Assembly (NCBI RefSeq): GCF_041449215.1
Contig: NZ_JBGNFV010000001.1
Location: 4,729,001-4,793,000 of the forward strand
DNA: 64,000 nucleotides
Origin: Roseivirga sp. BDSF3-8
GTDB lineage: Bacteria > Bacteroidota > Bacteroidia > Cytophagales > Cyclobacteriaceae
Direction of reading: 5' to 3'
Positions 38,110 to 47,028 of the stretch are shown here, one piece after another. A program made the position numbers and the translations under genes. The notes under the pieces are model-generated. The model did not search any database and had not been told where the DNA came from. It saw only the letters and a list, made by a program, of their open reading frames with translations. Every line of letters begins with the position of its first letter. Positions within the stretch are counted from its first letter, which is position 1.

Positions 38110-39121
38110 GCGCGCAAATTACGGGCATAGCCTCGTCTTTTGCCAATCAAATATGAGATCAAAGGCTGAAGTGCATCATGAGCCCGGTTTACCCGCAGAA
38201 ATTTTTCCCTTCCCGACGGCGCCCGCCTTGCCGTTAGATTAAGAATGTAAGCAACTAAAAAAAATGGCACGTTAGTCATTCCCCACTCTCTGGGAGAGGT
38301 CCGACTTTCGGGGACAGAAGGAAAAAGATGGCACACTTTTTCCTTCAGGGGCGGGCGTGCACCAGGTTCCGCTACTCTCCTGCCCCTATATCGAGTTCAC
38401 TGCCGCGTTACACTCCGGCCCTAAAGGCAGTGCCCTACCCGACTATCTACCCCAGCCCCCTTCGCCGCGGCCTGGGTACCTTAAAGGAGCTTTTGCAGGA
38501 CCGAAAGGGGACTTATAACTGCTTTGATGACTTTGTCAGTATGCCTGCTATGTTAAGAGAAGAATTTTTTAGCTTAATCTGACCATACATAGCCCCACCG
38601 GGGCGCCGCCTTTGTAGCATATCGCCGCCGAAAAGACCTAAGTGCCATAGGCACGCAGCCCCGCCACACCTGACTTTATGCACATGGCCCTATGAGTGGA
38701 ATACAAACCCCCATTCAATACCATCAAAATCAACTGATATTATGTTAAAATTCAATAGTATTTAATTACTGAGGATGAGGGCGTGTAATCTCCCACAAAC
38801 AGGGGTATTGATTATGTTTAATGAAATGGCCTAATTGAATATATAATCACAGGATATCCTTGCCTGTAATAACCTGAACATGAACCACCAACATCATCAA
38901 CCCGATAAACTATGAAAAACCTCTAAAATCAACCGGATACACCTTTTTTAATCATTCCAATCAATATTTTCCGCTTATGGGGCAGGTTTACGGGAAGCGT
39001 GCGATCCTTAGCCCCTGTTCAAAGGCTGTTATAAATAACATATGATACATGTAATGGAAAAGGTATGTCTCAGTACTTATATGCTTACATATTAATCAAT
39101 TTATTAACTAACCAATAGTCT
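38110..39121. other. Long intergenic interval before the metalloprotease-lectin gene
   Basis: About 1 kb with no convincing gene; an 84-codon plus-strand frame at 38328 lacks any recognisable feature. It holds a single 15-mer of the TCCGACTTTCGG family (38300-38314), a hairpin CCCCACCGGGG-like segment near 38593, and one copy of the AAGTGCCATAGGCACGCAGCC-type palindrome (38640-38660). From about 38700 the DNA becomes AT-rich, the likely promoter region of the next gene. Confidence 0.65.
38640..38660 (+). repeat. Dispersed palindrome (GTGCC-ATA-GGCAC)
   Basis: The GTGCCATAGGCAC core followed by GCAGCC. Also found at 48685-48705 and 52461-52481 with at most one change in the loop. Confidence 0.8.
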
Positions 39122-40246
39122 ATGAAAACCACAAGACGTATAACGCTGGTAATGGTGTTATCATTATTCGCATTCTGGTCATGTAACGAAGATCCATCCC
39201 TTGAGCCTGTTCATCAAACCGACCCTGTCGACATCAGTGCTGAAATGATCCAGAAGATCAAAGACGCCGGTGTGAGCGTGGAAGGCCTCCAAGAGTTCGA
39301 CGATTACTACATTGCCGAGGGAGACATCATTTTCCATAAGGAAGACCTTAAGCAAGATCATGGCCCAAGCACGGAGCAGGCCCGGTCCGATTATATCATT
39401 GCACCAGCCTACTGGAACATCAAGGTTTACCTGGATGATGCCTCATTCAGCTCCCTTAATCTGAGCAATGCCGTTAACGATGCCATCTCATCAGTTAATG
39501 GTATTGGCTCAGGTATCTCCATGTCAAGGGTATACTCCGCTTCTCAGGCAAATATTACCATACGCCGCAGCAACCTCAGTTCAGGCATATGCGGCATTGC
39601 CGGCTTCCCCACCTCATCAGGCCGGCCTTACAGCCTGGTGAATATTAATGAGAGCTATATGATTCAGAGAGGGTATACCAGTGATTCGCGCCTGACCCAG
39701 CTCGTAGCTCACGAACTGGGACACTGTATCGGATTGCGCCATACCGACTGGTCATCACGGAACGAACCCTTTGCCAATACTATTGCCGGCACTCCTACCT
39801 CCGATAGTAATTCGGTGATGAACAGTACCATTTGCGGGCTTAGCTGGGTAGGCTGGTCATTTTACGACAAAGTGGGCGTAAAAACCCTGTACGCCACCCA
39901 GGCCAATGCCGGCAATAACCTCGTGCCAGGAGAGCAGCTTTCCACTAATCAGTTTATCCAGTCTAATGATAACCGCTTTAAGGTAGTCATGCAGAGCGAT
40001 GGGAACTTTGTCCTGTATAAGTATAATGTGCCGATCTGGTCCAGTAATACCGGCGGCACCTCAGCCACCAAAGCCATTATGCAGGGTGATGGCAACCTCG
40101 TGGTATATGACAACAGCTTTAATGACTACTGGGACTCCGGTACCAACAATCGCCATAATGCCTTTGCCGTAATACAGGACGACGGCAACTTCGTGATCTA
40201 CCAGGGCGGTACCGCCTTCTGGGATTCCGGCACAGCGGGATATTGA
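39122..40246 (+). CDS. M57-like zinc metalloprotease with C-terminal bulb-type lectin domain
   Basis: 374 residues. Lipoprotein-like leader (LSLFAFWSC, Cys21). A short pro-region, then a metzincin-type zinc site HELGHCIGLRHTD (His197, Glu198, His201, His207), as in the M57 group of Bacteroidota proteases, with the downstream VMNSTICG as Met-turn candidate. The C-terminal ~110 residues carry three QxDGNxVxY motifs (291-299, 321-329, 352-360), the signature of a bulb-type mannose-binding lectin. So a surface protease that may hold on to mannose-rich glycans. The fusion is not common, to my knowledge. A terminator follows at 40269. Confidence 0.9.
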   Translation: MKTTRRITLVMVLSLFAFWSCNEDPSLEPVHQTDPVDISAEMIQKIKDAGVSVEGLQEFDDYYIAEGDIIFHKEDLKQDHGPSTEQARSDYIIAPAYWNIKVYLDDASFSSLNLSNAVNDAISSVNGIGSGISMSRVYSASQANITIRRSNLSSGICGIAGFPTSSGRPYSLVNINESYMIQRGYTSDSRLTQLVAHELGHCIGLRHTDWSSRNEPFANTIAGTPTSDSNSVMNSTICGLSWVGWSFYDKVGVKTLYATQANAGNNLVPGEQLSTNQFIQSNDNRFKVVMQSDGNFVLYKYNVPIWSSNTGGTSATKAIMQGDGNLVVYDNSFNDYWDSGTNNRHNAFAVIQDDGNFVIYQGGTAFWDSGTAGY

Positions 40247-40268
40247 GTTATTTGACCGGGTATCACAG

Positions 40269-40304
40269 ACAGCCTCCAGTGTCCTCACCGGGGGCTGTTT
40301 CTTT
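40269..40304 (+). terminator. Terminator of the protease-lectin gene
   Basis: ACAGCCTCC, 12-base loop, GGGGGCTGT, then TTTCTTTTG. Confidence 0.85.
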
Positions 40305-40423
40305 TGTTAAAAAATGAGCTATATGTTTAGGGTCATATGCATGTCTCTCTGGCATCCGGCCGGCCATTTATTGCTCAAAGCAAGATGAAGTTTTAAGGCC
40401 CTGGTCCCGTTATGGCTAGGCCT

Positions 40424-40552
40424 ATCAAGCTAACCTCCACCCCCCCTTCTGGGCTCCACAGTCGTTGAGCTAACCACCAAAATTCCCTTCCTGGGCTCCA
40501 TAGCTGTCAAATTAAACACTCAAATTCTCCTTCTGGGAATCCGACTGATACC
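40424..40552 (+). repeat. Degenerate 40-bp tandem repeat, about three copies
   Basis: AGCTAACC(T/A)CCA...CTTCTGGGCTCCA units begin at about 40427, 40467 and 40507. One related copy lies at 5467 next to the 15-mer array. The DNA between the terminator (40304) and the IS (40681) shows nothing else. Confidence 0.7.
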
Positions 40553-40680
40553 TACACCGCTGGGGGTAGAAAAGTATAAAAAGCTGTTTTTCGGGTAAAT
40601 ACAACTTTTTATCTCTGCCTGCCTTACCTTCACAGGCTAAAAATAGATAAGCCTATCTTAGCCAATTACTGCTCTTATTG

Positions 40681-42066
40681 ATTCAATACACACCTGTCCT
40701 AAATAAATACTAGAGAGGGAAAAAGACTGGAAGGCAACCGAAGTTGCCTTATATTATAGGTAGTGAATCAATAATATATCCAGTCATGTCAAAAGTAACA
40801 CTTTTCAGTCAGATAATCAGCCTTCTTCCCACGGCTAACTTTAGAAGAATAGTCCAACATCATCATTCGGACAAGCACAGCAAAGGTTTGATCACTCGTC
40901 ACCACCTTATATCGATGCTGTTTTGCCATCTGGCAAAAGCAGACTCAATTAGAGATGTGGTGCAGGGCATGAAAGCTATGTCAAAAAACATCGTTCATTT
41001 GGGTATTGATCGAGTCCCCAGTAAGTCCTCTATTGCTTACATGAACAAGCATCGGTCCTGGGAGGTCTTCCGAGACTTTTACTATGAGTTGCAGACACAC
41101 CTTCAGTCCGGACAGCCCTTCAAACGGACTGGTATGAAACGCCTGAAGCGTAAGGTGTTTATTTTGGACAGCACTACAGTTCCCTTATCGCTGCAGGCCT
41201 TTGACTGGGCCCATTTCCGCAGTAGAAAAGGGGCTGTCAAGCTACACACCTTACTGGACTATGACGGCTGTCTTCCTGCCTTTATCGACATGACAGAAGG
41301 CAAACAGCATGATATTCAGGCTGCAAGGACAGTAAATATACCCAGTGGTAGTGTATTGGTAGCAGACCGGGCTTACCTGGACTTCAAGTGGTTAAACGAT
41401 TTGGACAGCACCAGGGTGTATTTTGTGATCAGAGCCAAAAGTAACCTGAAAGCACAACTGATAGCTGATTATGCCATCAATGGTTACAAGGCTACAGACA
41501 TCATCAGTGACCGGGATATTTGCCTTAAAAGTCCCCGGTCGGCAGAAGCGTATCCGGGTAAACTCAGGCTGGTACGTGTTTGGGACAGCATACAGCAAAA
41601 GGAGCTCACCTTCCTGACCAATAACTTCGACTGGCAAGCAAAAACAGTTGCTGATTTGTATAAAAGCCGATGGGAGATCGAGGTGTTCTTTAAGCAGGTG
41701 AAGCAAAACCTGAAGATAAAGTCATTTATAGGCACCAGCCCCAACGCTGTGCTCATTCAGGTATGGACGGCTATGATCGTGATATTACTACTCAAATATC
41801 TGAAACAGAAAGCAGCATTCAACTGGCATCTGTCCAATTTGGTCACCTTCCTTAGAGTAAGCTTGTTCCTTAAATTAGACCTATATAAATGGCTGGACAG
41901 GCCAAGCTTTAGGGAAGACACACCTGCAGAAATACAATTAAGCTTATTTACGTCTAATAATATTAGGGGGGCTTGATTTTGAAATCAGCAAAAAATCAGC
42001 GAATAGGAACCAAAAAGAATGATTTATACCTCATTTCAAATCGTTTAGGACGGGTGTGATTCAATA
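40681..42066 (+). mobile_element. Complete IS4-family insertion sequence with 8-bp target duplication
   Basis: Element 40689-42058 (1,370 bp). Terminal inverted repeats: CACACCTGTCCTAAA at the left end (40689-40703) and TTTAGGACGGGTGTG at the right end (42044-42058), 14 of 15 matching. Directly outside both ends is ATTCAATA (40681-40688 and 42059-42066), an 8-bp duplication. The two identical copies indicate a relatively recent insertion that has not been rearranged since. One transposase gene fills it. Confidence 0.95.
40786..41976 (+). CDS. IS4-family transposase (DUF4372 + DDE)
   Basis: 396 residues from ATG 40786; a longer frame from 40744 would only add residues overlapping the IS leader. 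The N-terminus (MSKVTLFSQIISLLP, then SDKHSKGLITRHHLISMLF) is the DUF4372 domain common in Bacteroidota IS4 elements. The DDE catalytic residues are seen in FILDSTTVPL, VADRAYLDFKW and the YKSRWEIEVFFKQVKQNLK (YREK-like) helix. The full length matches an active transposase. It stands alone between the inverted repeats. Confidence 0.95.
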   Translation: MSKVTLFSQIISLLPTANFRRIVQHHHSDKHSKGLITRHHLISMLFCHLAKADSIRDVVQGMKAMSKNIVHLGIDRVPSKSSIAYMNKHRSWEVFRDFYYELQTHLQSGQPFKRTGMKRLKRKVFILDSTTVPLSLQAFDWAHFRSRKGAVKLHTLLDYDGCLPAFIDMTEGKQHDIQAARTVNIPSGSVLVADRAYLDFKWLNDLDSTRVYFVIRAKSNLKAQLIADYAINGYKATDIISDRDICLKSPRSAEAYPGKLRLVRVWDSIQQKELTFLTNNFDWQAKTVADLYKSRWEIEVFFKQVKQNLKIKSFIGTSPNAVLIQVWTAMIVILLLKYLKQKAAFNWHLSNLVTFLRVSLFLKLDLYKWLDRPSFREDTPAEIQLSLFTSNNIRGA

Positions 42067-42138
42067 GTAAAGATCCAGAGGCCCGGCGCAATTTGTGTCC
42101 TAAATTGAAATTATTGCAGCGTATAATAGATTCACCAA

Positions 42139-42741
42139 TTATATATAAGTATGTCTTATCAATCGCCTCCTGATAATTTCAAAGTCCTTAATATTTTTCC
42201 TTTTAGTAGATTGGTAAGCAATTCCGCCAAATCTCATTCCCAGGTAGGTTGCCGTATTTCGAAATGGCATTTCAAACCCATCGGGACATTTTTTATCCGA
42301 TCCTACAGAAATTACAAACATAGTTTTACCCCTCAGCCTTCTTCCTCCTGTTTTGTTAATAGTAAGCAAGTCTGTGATCCTGTCAAAATAGTCTTTCATC
42401 AGTCCGCTCATAGTATACCAATACACTGGGGTGGCAAAAACTATAGGGTTATGAACGGCCATAAGTGAAGCTATTTTTTCAAAGTCATCATCTTCTGAAT
42501 ACTTTCCCGAATAACAATAAGCACTTATTTTTCTGTCTTTCAGATTTATCAGTTTGTGTGGTATGCCTTTCATAACTTCTTCAGTAAAAGTAAGGGTGTC
42601 ACTTTCTTTTCTATGACTCCCTACTATTACCAAAGGTTTCTTTCTAAGAATAACATTTTTATGGTTAAGGCTAACAATAAGCTGGCTGTTGCTAGGCTTG
42701 TATTTCTTTTTTATCAAACCATATATAAGGTTTCCTGTCAT
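42139..42741 (-). CDS. Flavodoxin-like NAD(P)H-dependent FMN reductase
   Basis: 200 residues. The flavodoxin-like fold is seen from residue ~35 on: KKPLVIVGSHRKESDT (phosphate-binding loop of FMN reductases), then PIVFATPVYWYTMSGLMKDYFDRI, the hallmark of NADPH-dependent FMN/quinone reductases. Its start overlaps the dioxygenase gene by 50 nt. The first ~34 residues do not look like the family, so translation may begin at a non-ATG codon inside. Role: probably supplies reduced flavin, or reduces a quinone-like or disulfide intermediate, in the pathway. Last gene of the cluster. Confidence 0.82.
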   Translation of the reverse strand: MTGNLIYGLIKKKYKPSNSQLIVSLNHKNVILRKKPLVIVGSHRKESDTLTFTEEVMKGIPHKLINLKDRKISAYCYSGKYSEDDDFEKIASLMAVHNPIVFATPVYWYTMSGLMKDYFDRITDLLTINKTGGRRLRGKTMFVISVGSDKKCPDGFEMPFRNTATYLGMRFGGIAYQSTKRKNIKDFEIIRRRLIRHTYI

Positions 42742-43552
42742 TTTTGTAAAGGTGGGTTTTCACCCCCTCTTTAGGCGTAGTAGATAGCGTGTGTCTCAAA
42801 TAAAAGTCATCCTCAACCTCATAAACATCCAAATCCTCCTCGGTATCTTCACTGACCCTATTATAATAAACAAGCTTTTCTTCTTCAGGCTTGAACATAC
42901 CCATCGCGGCCACTCTTACATATTCAGAATTATTTGGTCCTGAACGGTGGATCAGAGATTGGTCCATTATAAATATCTGACCTCTTCGAACCGGCACGGG
43001 CTCCATATAATGTTTTTCTATTACATCTACAAACGCTTCATATGGAAAAGAACACCGTTGGGCTCTGGGTAATCTATGGTATTTGTGACTACCACGAACC
43101 ACATGAACGCAGCCATTGGATTCATCCACATCTATTAAAGGTATCCACATAGTAATACCTGTACGATTACCTTCATAGGGAACCATAGTGGTATCAATAT
43201 GCGTACCTAGTATAGAATCTTCAGCAGTAGTAAGTTTTACACCATACCCTCCATAGAACTGTTTATAATTATAGAGATATTTATCCGCTACAGGCTTGGT
43301 TACATATTTAAATAGTTCATTCGCTTTAGCTCTATGTTCAATATCTCTTAGCTCAATGGTGCTTATATATGTTTTTCTACCATACTTATCTTTGTTCTGA
43401 ACGAAGAAGCTTGTGAGGTACGCCAAACCTTCCTCATCGATCGTGTCATCCAGCACCAGAAAGCCATCTTCAAGAAATTTTTTCTGAAGATGAGGATCAT
43501 TAAAGATCTTTTTTTCAAGGCTACTTATATTAGGAAGCACTGTTTTATTCAT
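42692..43552 (-). CDS. Phytanoyl-CoA dioxygenase (PhyH)-like Fe(II)/2-oxoglutarate oxygenase
   Basis: 286 residues. The iron triad is visible as GTHIDTT (His118, Asp120) and LIHRSGPN (His202), with Arg213 in SEYVRV as the likely 2-oxoglutarate anchor. The WIPLIDVDESNGCVHVVRGS segment is typical for PhyH enzymes. Members of the family hydroxylate lipids, amino acids and peptide natural products. In this cluster it could hydroxylate the peptide or a small intermediate. It ends 50 nt inside the flavin reductase gene and starts 4 nt after the aldolase stop. Confidence 0.88.
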   Translation of the reverse strand: MNKTVLPNISSLEKKIFNDPHLQKKFLEDGFLVLDDTIDEEGLAYLTSFFVQNKDKYGRKTYISTIELRDIEHRAKANELFKYVTKPVADKYLYNYKQFYGGYGVKLTTAEDSILGTHIDTTMVPYEGNRTGITMWIPLIDVDESNGCVHVVRGSHKYHRLPRAQRCSFPYEAFVDVIEKHYMEPVPVRRGQIFIMDQSLIHRSGPNNSEYVRVAAMGMFKPEEEKLVYYNRVSEDTEEDLDVYEVEDDFYLRHTLSTTPKEGVKTHLYKNDRKPYIWFDKKEIQA

Positions 43553-43556
43553 AATT

Positions 43557-44615
43557 TTACACCGAAACGGACTTACGATTTAATTGACGATAAATATCCA
43601 GGTTCTTAAATACAGTGGCAGGCACATTGAACTCTGTACAGGAAAATACCTCCCCGTGGTCCTCCATTATAATAAACCCATCACTCTCATTTTTAAGGGC
43701 GTCCCGTAACATAAGACCTGTTTCATACTCACCGTAAGATGCTATAGGCATCTTAATTTTATGGCTAAATTGAGGGTTTCTTGTAAATTGTTTGCTAGCA
43801 TGTGTATGCAACAAAGAGTTGACTTCCGGCATGTCCTTAAAGACTATAGCAGCCTCTACCGAATCACTTGAAGGCATGAATTTCCCCCTATACTTAAGTA
43901 AGTTCTTCGAAGGGTCATATGATACCACCTCAGCTATACGTTCAATATTCAGATTATCCTTATAGGTTTTAGTAGAAGTCACATAAAATCTATCTGTATC
44001 AGGAACCCTTACTGCGAAGTATCCATCCGAAGGACTTCTGTGATACAAAACATAATCACGATATGCAGCAGCACAATTTTCAAAGTATTTCCTGATAGGT
44101 GCAGATAACTGAACGGGGCTATTATCTAGACACTCTGCTTTGTATTTTACTCTTACGCTATCACAAATTGAATTGTCTACAATTTTCTCATGACCTACCA
44201 CATAGGTGTTATCCTCCTGCTGTACAGGTCGCAGAAAGTTTATTCTGTCATTTGATAATCTTTTGTAAAGATTTATCATTTCCTCATGCGAAAGCATTTC
44301 GGCAAGACTACTATAGTTAAATGCTATAGATACGGCAGTATAAGTATGTAAAGCAGTGAGTCCGAATTCCGCGACAGATCTGGTAAATGGTTTGTCCGAA
44401 ACTATAATCAATAGCCTTACAATCTGTTCACCTAAAAGAATTTTACCTTCATTAATATCACTGATCGGTTCATAAGTAAAGCCGAACTTCTCTGAAGCAT
44501 GCTGAATACCATTGCTGATTTTCTCATATTCAGAATGATCATCTAAATTTAAAAGATGAACTAGTACCTCTACTTTTCTTAATGGTCTGGAATAGTCATA
44601 AAAAAATCTTTTCAT
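43557..44615 (-). CDS. Class II aldolase/adducin-domain protein with N-terminal extension
   Basis: 352 residues. The C-terminal ~200 residues are a class II aldolase/adducin domain: EVNSLLHTHASKQF supplies the HxH metal site, MEDHGEVFSC another His. The preceding ~150 residues (KVEVLVHLLNLDDHSEYEKI..., then LLIIVSDKPFTRSV) are unlike any domain I recognise. Class II aldolases cleave or form C-C bonds with a zinc ion, or act as epimerases. The ATGA overlap (44612-44615) with the methyltransferase gene shows translational coupling. Its role in the cluster is inferred only. Confidence 0.8.
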   Translation of the reverse strand: MKRFFYDYSRPLRKVEVLVHLLNLDDHSEYEKISNGIQHASEKFGFTYEPISDINEGKILLGEQIVRLLIIVSDKPFTRSVAEFGLTALHTYTAVSIAFNYSSLAEMLSHEEMINLYKRLSNDRINFLRPVQQEDNTYVVGHEKIVDNSICDSVRVKYKAECLDNSPVQLSAPIRKYFENCAAAYRDYVLYHRSPSDGYFAVRVPDTDRFYVTSTKTYKDNLNIERIAEVVSYDPSKNLLKYRGKFMPSSDSVEAAIVFKDMPEVNSLLHTHASKQFTRNPQFSHKIKMPIASYGEYETGLMLRDALKNESDGFIIMEDHGEVFSCTEFNVPATVFKNLDIYRQLNRKSVSV

Positions 44616-45397
44616 AGGAATAGTTCTATAATTATTGAGCTTTTAAATTCATTGAACCAAACTTGCTTATCATTACCCTCAAATTGAGGTAATGCGCTAC
44701 TGAAACCTATTAGGTTTGCTAAGAAAATAACCTCTTTAGCACAGTATATATTTTCAATGGATACAAAGGATTTTTCAACCTTCTCTTGTTCTCTTTCTAT
44801 AGTAAGAGATACGTTCATAGAAGCCTTATAATCCAAATTGTCCCATTGGATTGCTCCGTCTGGCCATATACAGTTTATTTCTTCATCTGAATCAGTAGTT
44901 TTTTTCCGGTCGCGAATACTGTCGTTAGTAAGGTTTCCTGTTATGGCAGATATGTCATGTACTTCAAGAAATACCTTTCCAGAGGCTTTGATCAGTCTTT
45001 TACACTGCCGCAGCATCTCATAAAGGTTTTCTCTGGACAAGTAGCCAATACTATATCTCAAACCCAGTATGCAATCGAAAGTATTTTCTGAAAACTGCTT
45101 AAGGTCTGTAGGAATACTGCCAATATAATATTCACCAGGACTACCAAATCCTTTATCTTCTGCCAAATGTTTCATGTGCGGGCTACTCTCTATAGCTGCT
45201 ACATAATCATTGTGTCCGGACTGAAATTCTATTCCATGATAAGCCGGACCGGCAAAAAGCTCTAAAACTTTTTTTTGACCCTCATTTGTGTTTAAGCGGT
45301 TTCGAATCAGTCTGGTTTGAGCAGAAAAATCCCTGTCATTAGCTATGACATCATAATACCGAGAGTATTGCTGGTAAAAATCCTGTATCATAATCAC
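44612..45397 (-). CDS. Class I SAM-dependent methyltransferase
   Basis: 261 residues. Glycine-rich SAM loop in KVLELFAGPAYHGIEF, then the acidic residue of VAAIESSPHMKHLA, and DCILGLRYSIGYLSRENLYE as motif IV region. The first ~35 residues (YYDVIANDRDF) are the usual N-cap. The target atom cannot be told; it might O-, N- or C-methylate a precursor peptide or small molecule. It overlaps the radical SAM gene by four bases and the aldolase gene by four bases. Confidence 0.87.
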   Translation of the reverse strand: MIMIQDFYQQYSRYYDVIANDRDFSAQTRLIRNRLNTNEGQKKVLELFAGPAYHGIEFQSGHNDYVAAIESSPHMKHLAEDKGFGSPGEYYIGSIPTDLKQFSENTFDCILGLRYSIGYLSRENLYEMLRQCKRLIKASGKVFLEVHDISAITGNLTNDSIRDRKKTTDSDEEINCIWPDGAIQWDNLDYKASMNVSLTIEREQEKVEKSFVSIENIYCAKEVIFLANLIGFSSALPQFEGNDKQVWFNEFKSSIIIELFL

Positions 45398-46965
45398 GCA
45401 GGAATATTGTTTAGCCAGTATTCATCGTCTTCCACCCTTTCAGATTGGGCACTATATGACATGGTGCTGGCATGAGATGTATAAGTCTCCAATTCCTGAA
45501 GGTGAGAAGGAAGAACTTTATAATAATCTGCAATCTCTTCAAATAACTTTTCGCTATGAAAAGCCAGGCTATCAAGGTTTAACTCATTAGCCTTGAAAGC
45601 ATAAAGATATTTCTTCATGATCTTTAGGCAGAAACCGGACAGACCTTCAAACCAATCATTAATTTGGTTCAGCTCTTCAGTACTACTTTTATCTCTGGAA
45701 TAATTCAGTTTGGTAAGCTTTTTATTCCACTCGTAGGCTAAAAGTCTATATATTTCCATTAGTGCTTCCAATTCAGCACTGAATACTTCTGCATCTTCAG
45801 GTTGCTCCTTCTGTTTCAGATCGTGCAAAACATATGTTTTGCCAGAAAGCAAGTTCTTTTTAGCATCTTCTTCTTTCCTTTTCTTATCCGGTCGCCAATT
45901 GCTTTCAAAGGCAAATGTAAAGCCGGGCACACCTATAAGTCTAGGCTTCTCAATCAGCAATGTTGTTATCTTTTCCAGATTTGTTTCCAGAGTTGATATG
46001 GTAGTATTCCTGTTAAAGGTAATGAAGCTTAAATTAGCATAGATATCATGCTCTTTGAGCTTATCTATACATTCTAATGTTACCTCTACGGATAGGTTTT
46101 TATTTAGAGCATCAAGATCACTCTGGTCAAGAGATTCTGCCCCGACGAAAACCTGTACTAGTCCTGACTCCTTAAGTAAAGCAAATTCATTAAAGGCGGT
46201 CAGTGTATCTGCCCGACAGTATATCTTATATTTTATACCGGGATAATTCTCAATAATTTCTTTTAACAGCGCTTTTTTCTGGGGATAATCATCAGGATTT
46301 TTACCTATGAATTCGGAGTCATAGAATACGTAACTTCTTATTCCCAGATCATAATAATAGCCGATATCCGCTAGTACATCTTCATTTGGCCTCATGGACC
46401 AGCGTTTATCGTAGTTTTTGCCCTGATTTATAAAGCAAAAAGAGCAAGGAAAGTGACACCCTCTGGTGGTCTCCAGAGCGGCTTTGGCTCTCTTCGCCGT
46501 AGAGGGCGAAAAAGAAAAGGTATGAAAGTAAGGATCTGCCGTAAGGCCATTGCCAAAGGTGGCTCCGGTGGTATCAAGGCCAATCTCCTTTGCCAGGGCT
46601 ATTTCACTCTGGTGTACAAATTTAACGTTTTCCGGCCATCCCGTCATTTTTTTGAGGCGGGCTACATGTCCGTACACATAGACATTGGCGTTTGTTGCCT
46701 GCGTGAGGTTTTTACAAAGTCTTTTTACGTAGTGAACATTTTCACCTGTTTCTCTAACAGCTATAACATAATCTGTTATGCCATCTATAAGTAAATCTTT
46801 TAAGCTGGTATCTCTTACAAGATGAAAATCAAAAAGGTAAAACTTCTCAAAACCTATGGACTTAAAATAGCCCATAAGATAGGTAAGGATAGGTTCCTCT
46901 GCAATATCAAGATTGGCATATTTATATAGATAAGGAGCCCGGATAAGGCATAGTTTTTTATTCAT
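45394..46965 (-). CDS. Radical SAM enzyme with cobalamin-binding-type N-terminal domain
   Basis: 523 residues. Residues ~1-135 have the layout of a B12-binding Rossmann domain (EPILTYLMGYFKSIGF, DYVIAVRETGENVHYVKRLC, NVYVYGHVARL, KFVHQSEIALAKEIG), but the DxHxxG base-off motif is not seen. The radical SAM cluster CxxxCxxC is at Cys170, Cys174 and Cys177 (TTRGCHFPCSFC), with a TIM-barrel following (KIYCRADTLTAF, VFVGAESLDQ). The C-terminal ~170 residues are helical. B12-type radical SAM enzymes methylate unreactive carbons or build rings and often act on peptides. The small peptide gene lies directly upstream. Confidence 0.9.
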   Translation of the reverse strand: MNKKLCLIRAPYLYKYANLDIAEEPILTYLMGYFKSIGFEKFYLFDFHLVRDTSLKDLLIDGITDYVIAVRETGENVHYVKRLCKNLTQATNANVYVYGHVARLKKMTGWPENVKFVHQSEIALAKEIGLDTTGATFGNGLTADPYFHTFSFSPSTAKRAKAALETTRGCHFPCSFCFINQGKNYDKRWSMRPNEDVLADIGYYYDLGIRSYVFYDSEFIGKNPDDYPQKKALLKEIIENYPGIKYKIYCRADTLTAFNEFALLKESGLVQVFVGAESLDQSDLDALNKNLSVEVTLECIDKLKEHDIYANLSFITFNRNTTISTLETNLEKITTLLIEKPRLIGVPGFTFAFESNWRPDKKRKEEDAKKNLLSGKTYVLHDLKQKEQPEDAEVFSAELEALMEIYRLLAYEWNKKLTKLNYSRDKSSTEELNQINDWFEGLSGFCLKIMKKYLYAFKANELNLDSLAFHSEKLFEEIADYYKVLPSHLQELETYTSHASTMSYSAQSERVEDDEYWLNNIPA

Positions 46966-47028
46966 AGGTTTAGTAGTTTTTCAGCGTTCAATAGTATGCG
47001 CCTGAATAATTCAGGCGCATAAGAATGT

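Noticed and set aside
38328-38582. 84-codon plus-strand frame
   Set aside because: Runs through repeat-like DNA; no start context, no recognisable motif.
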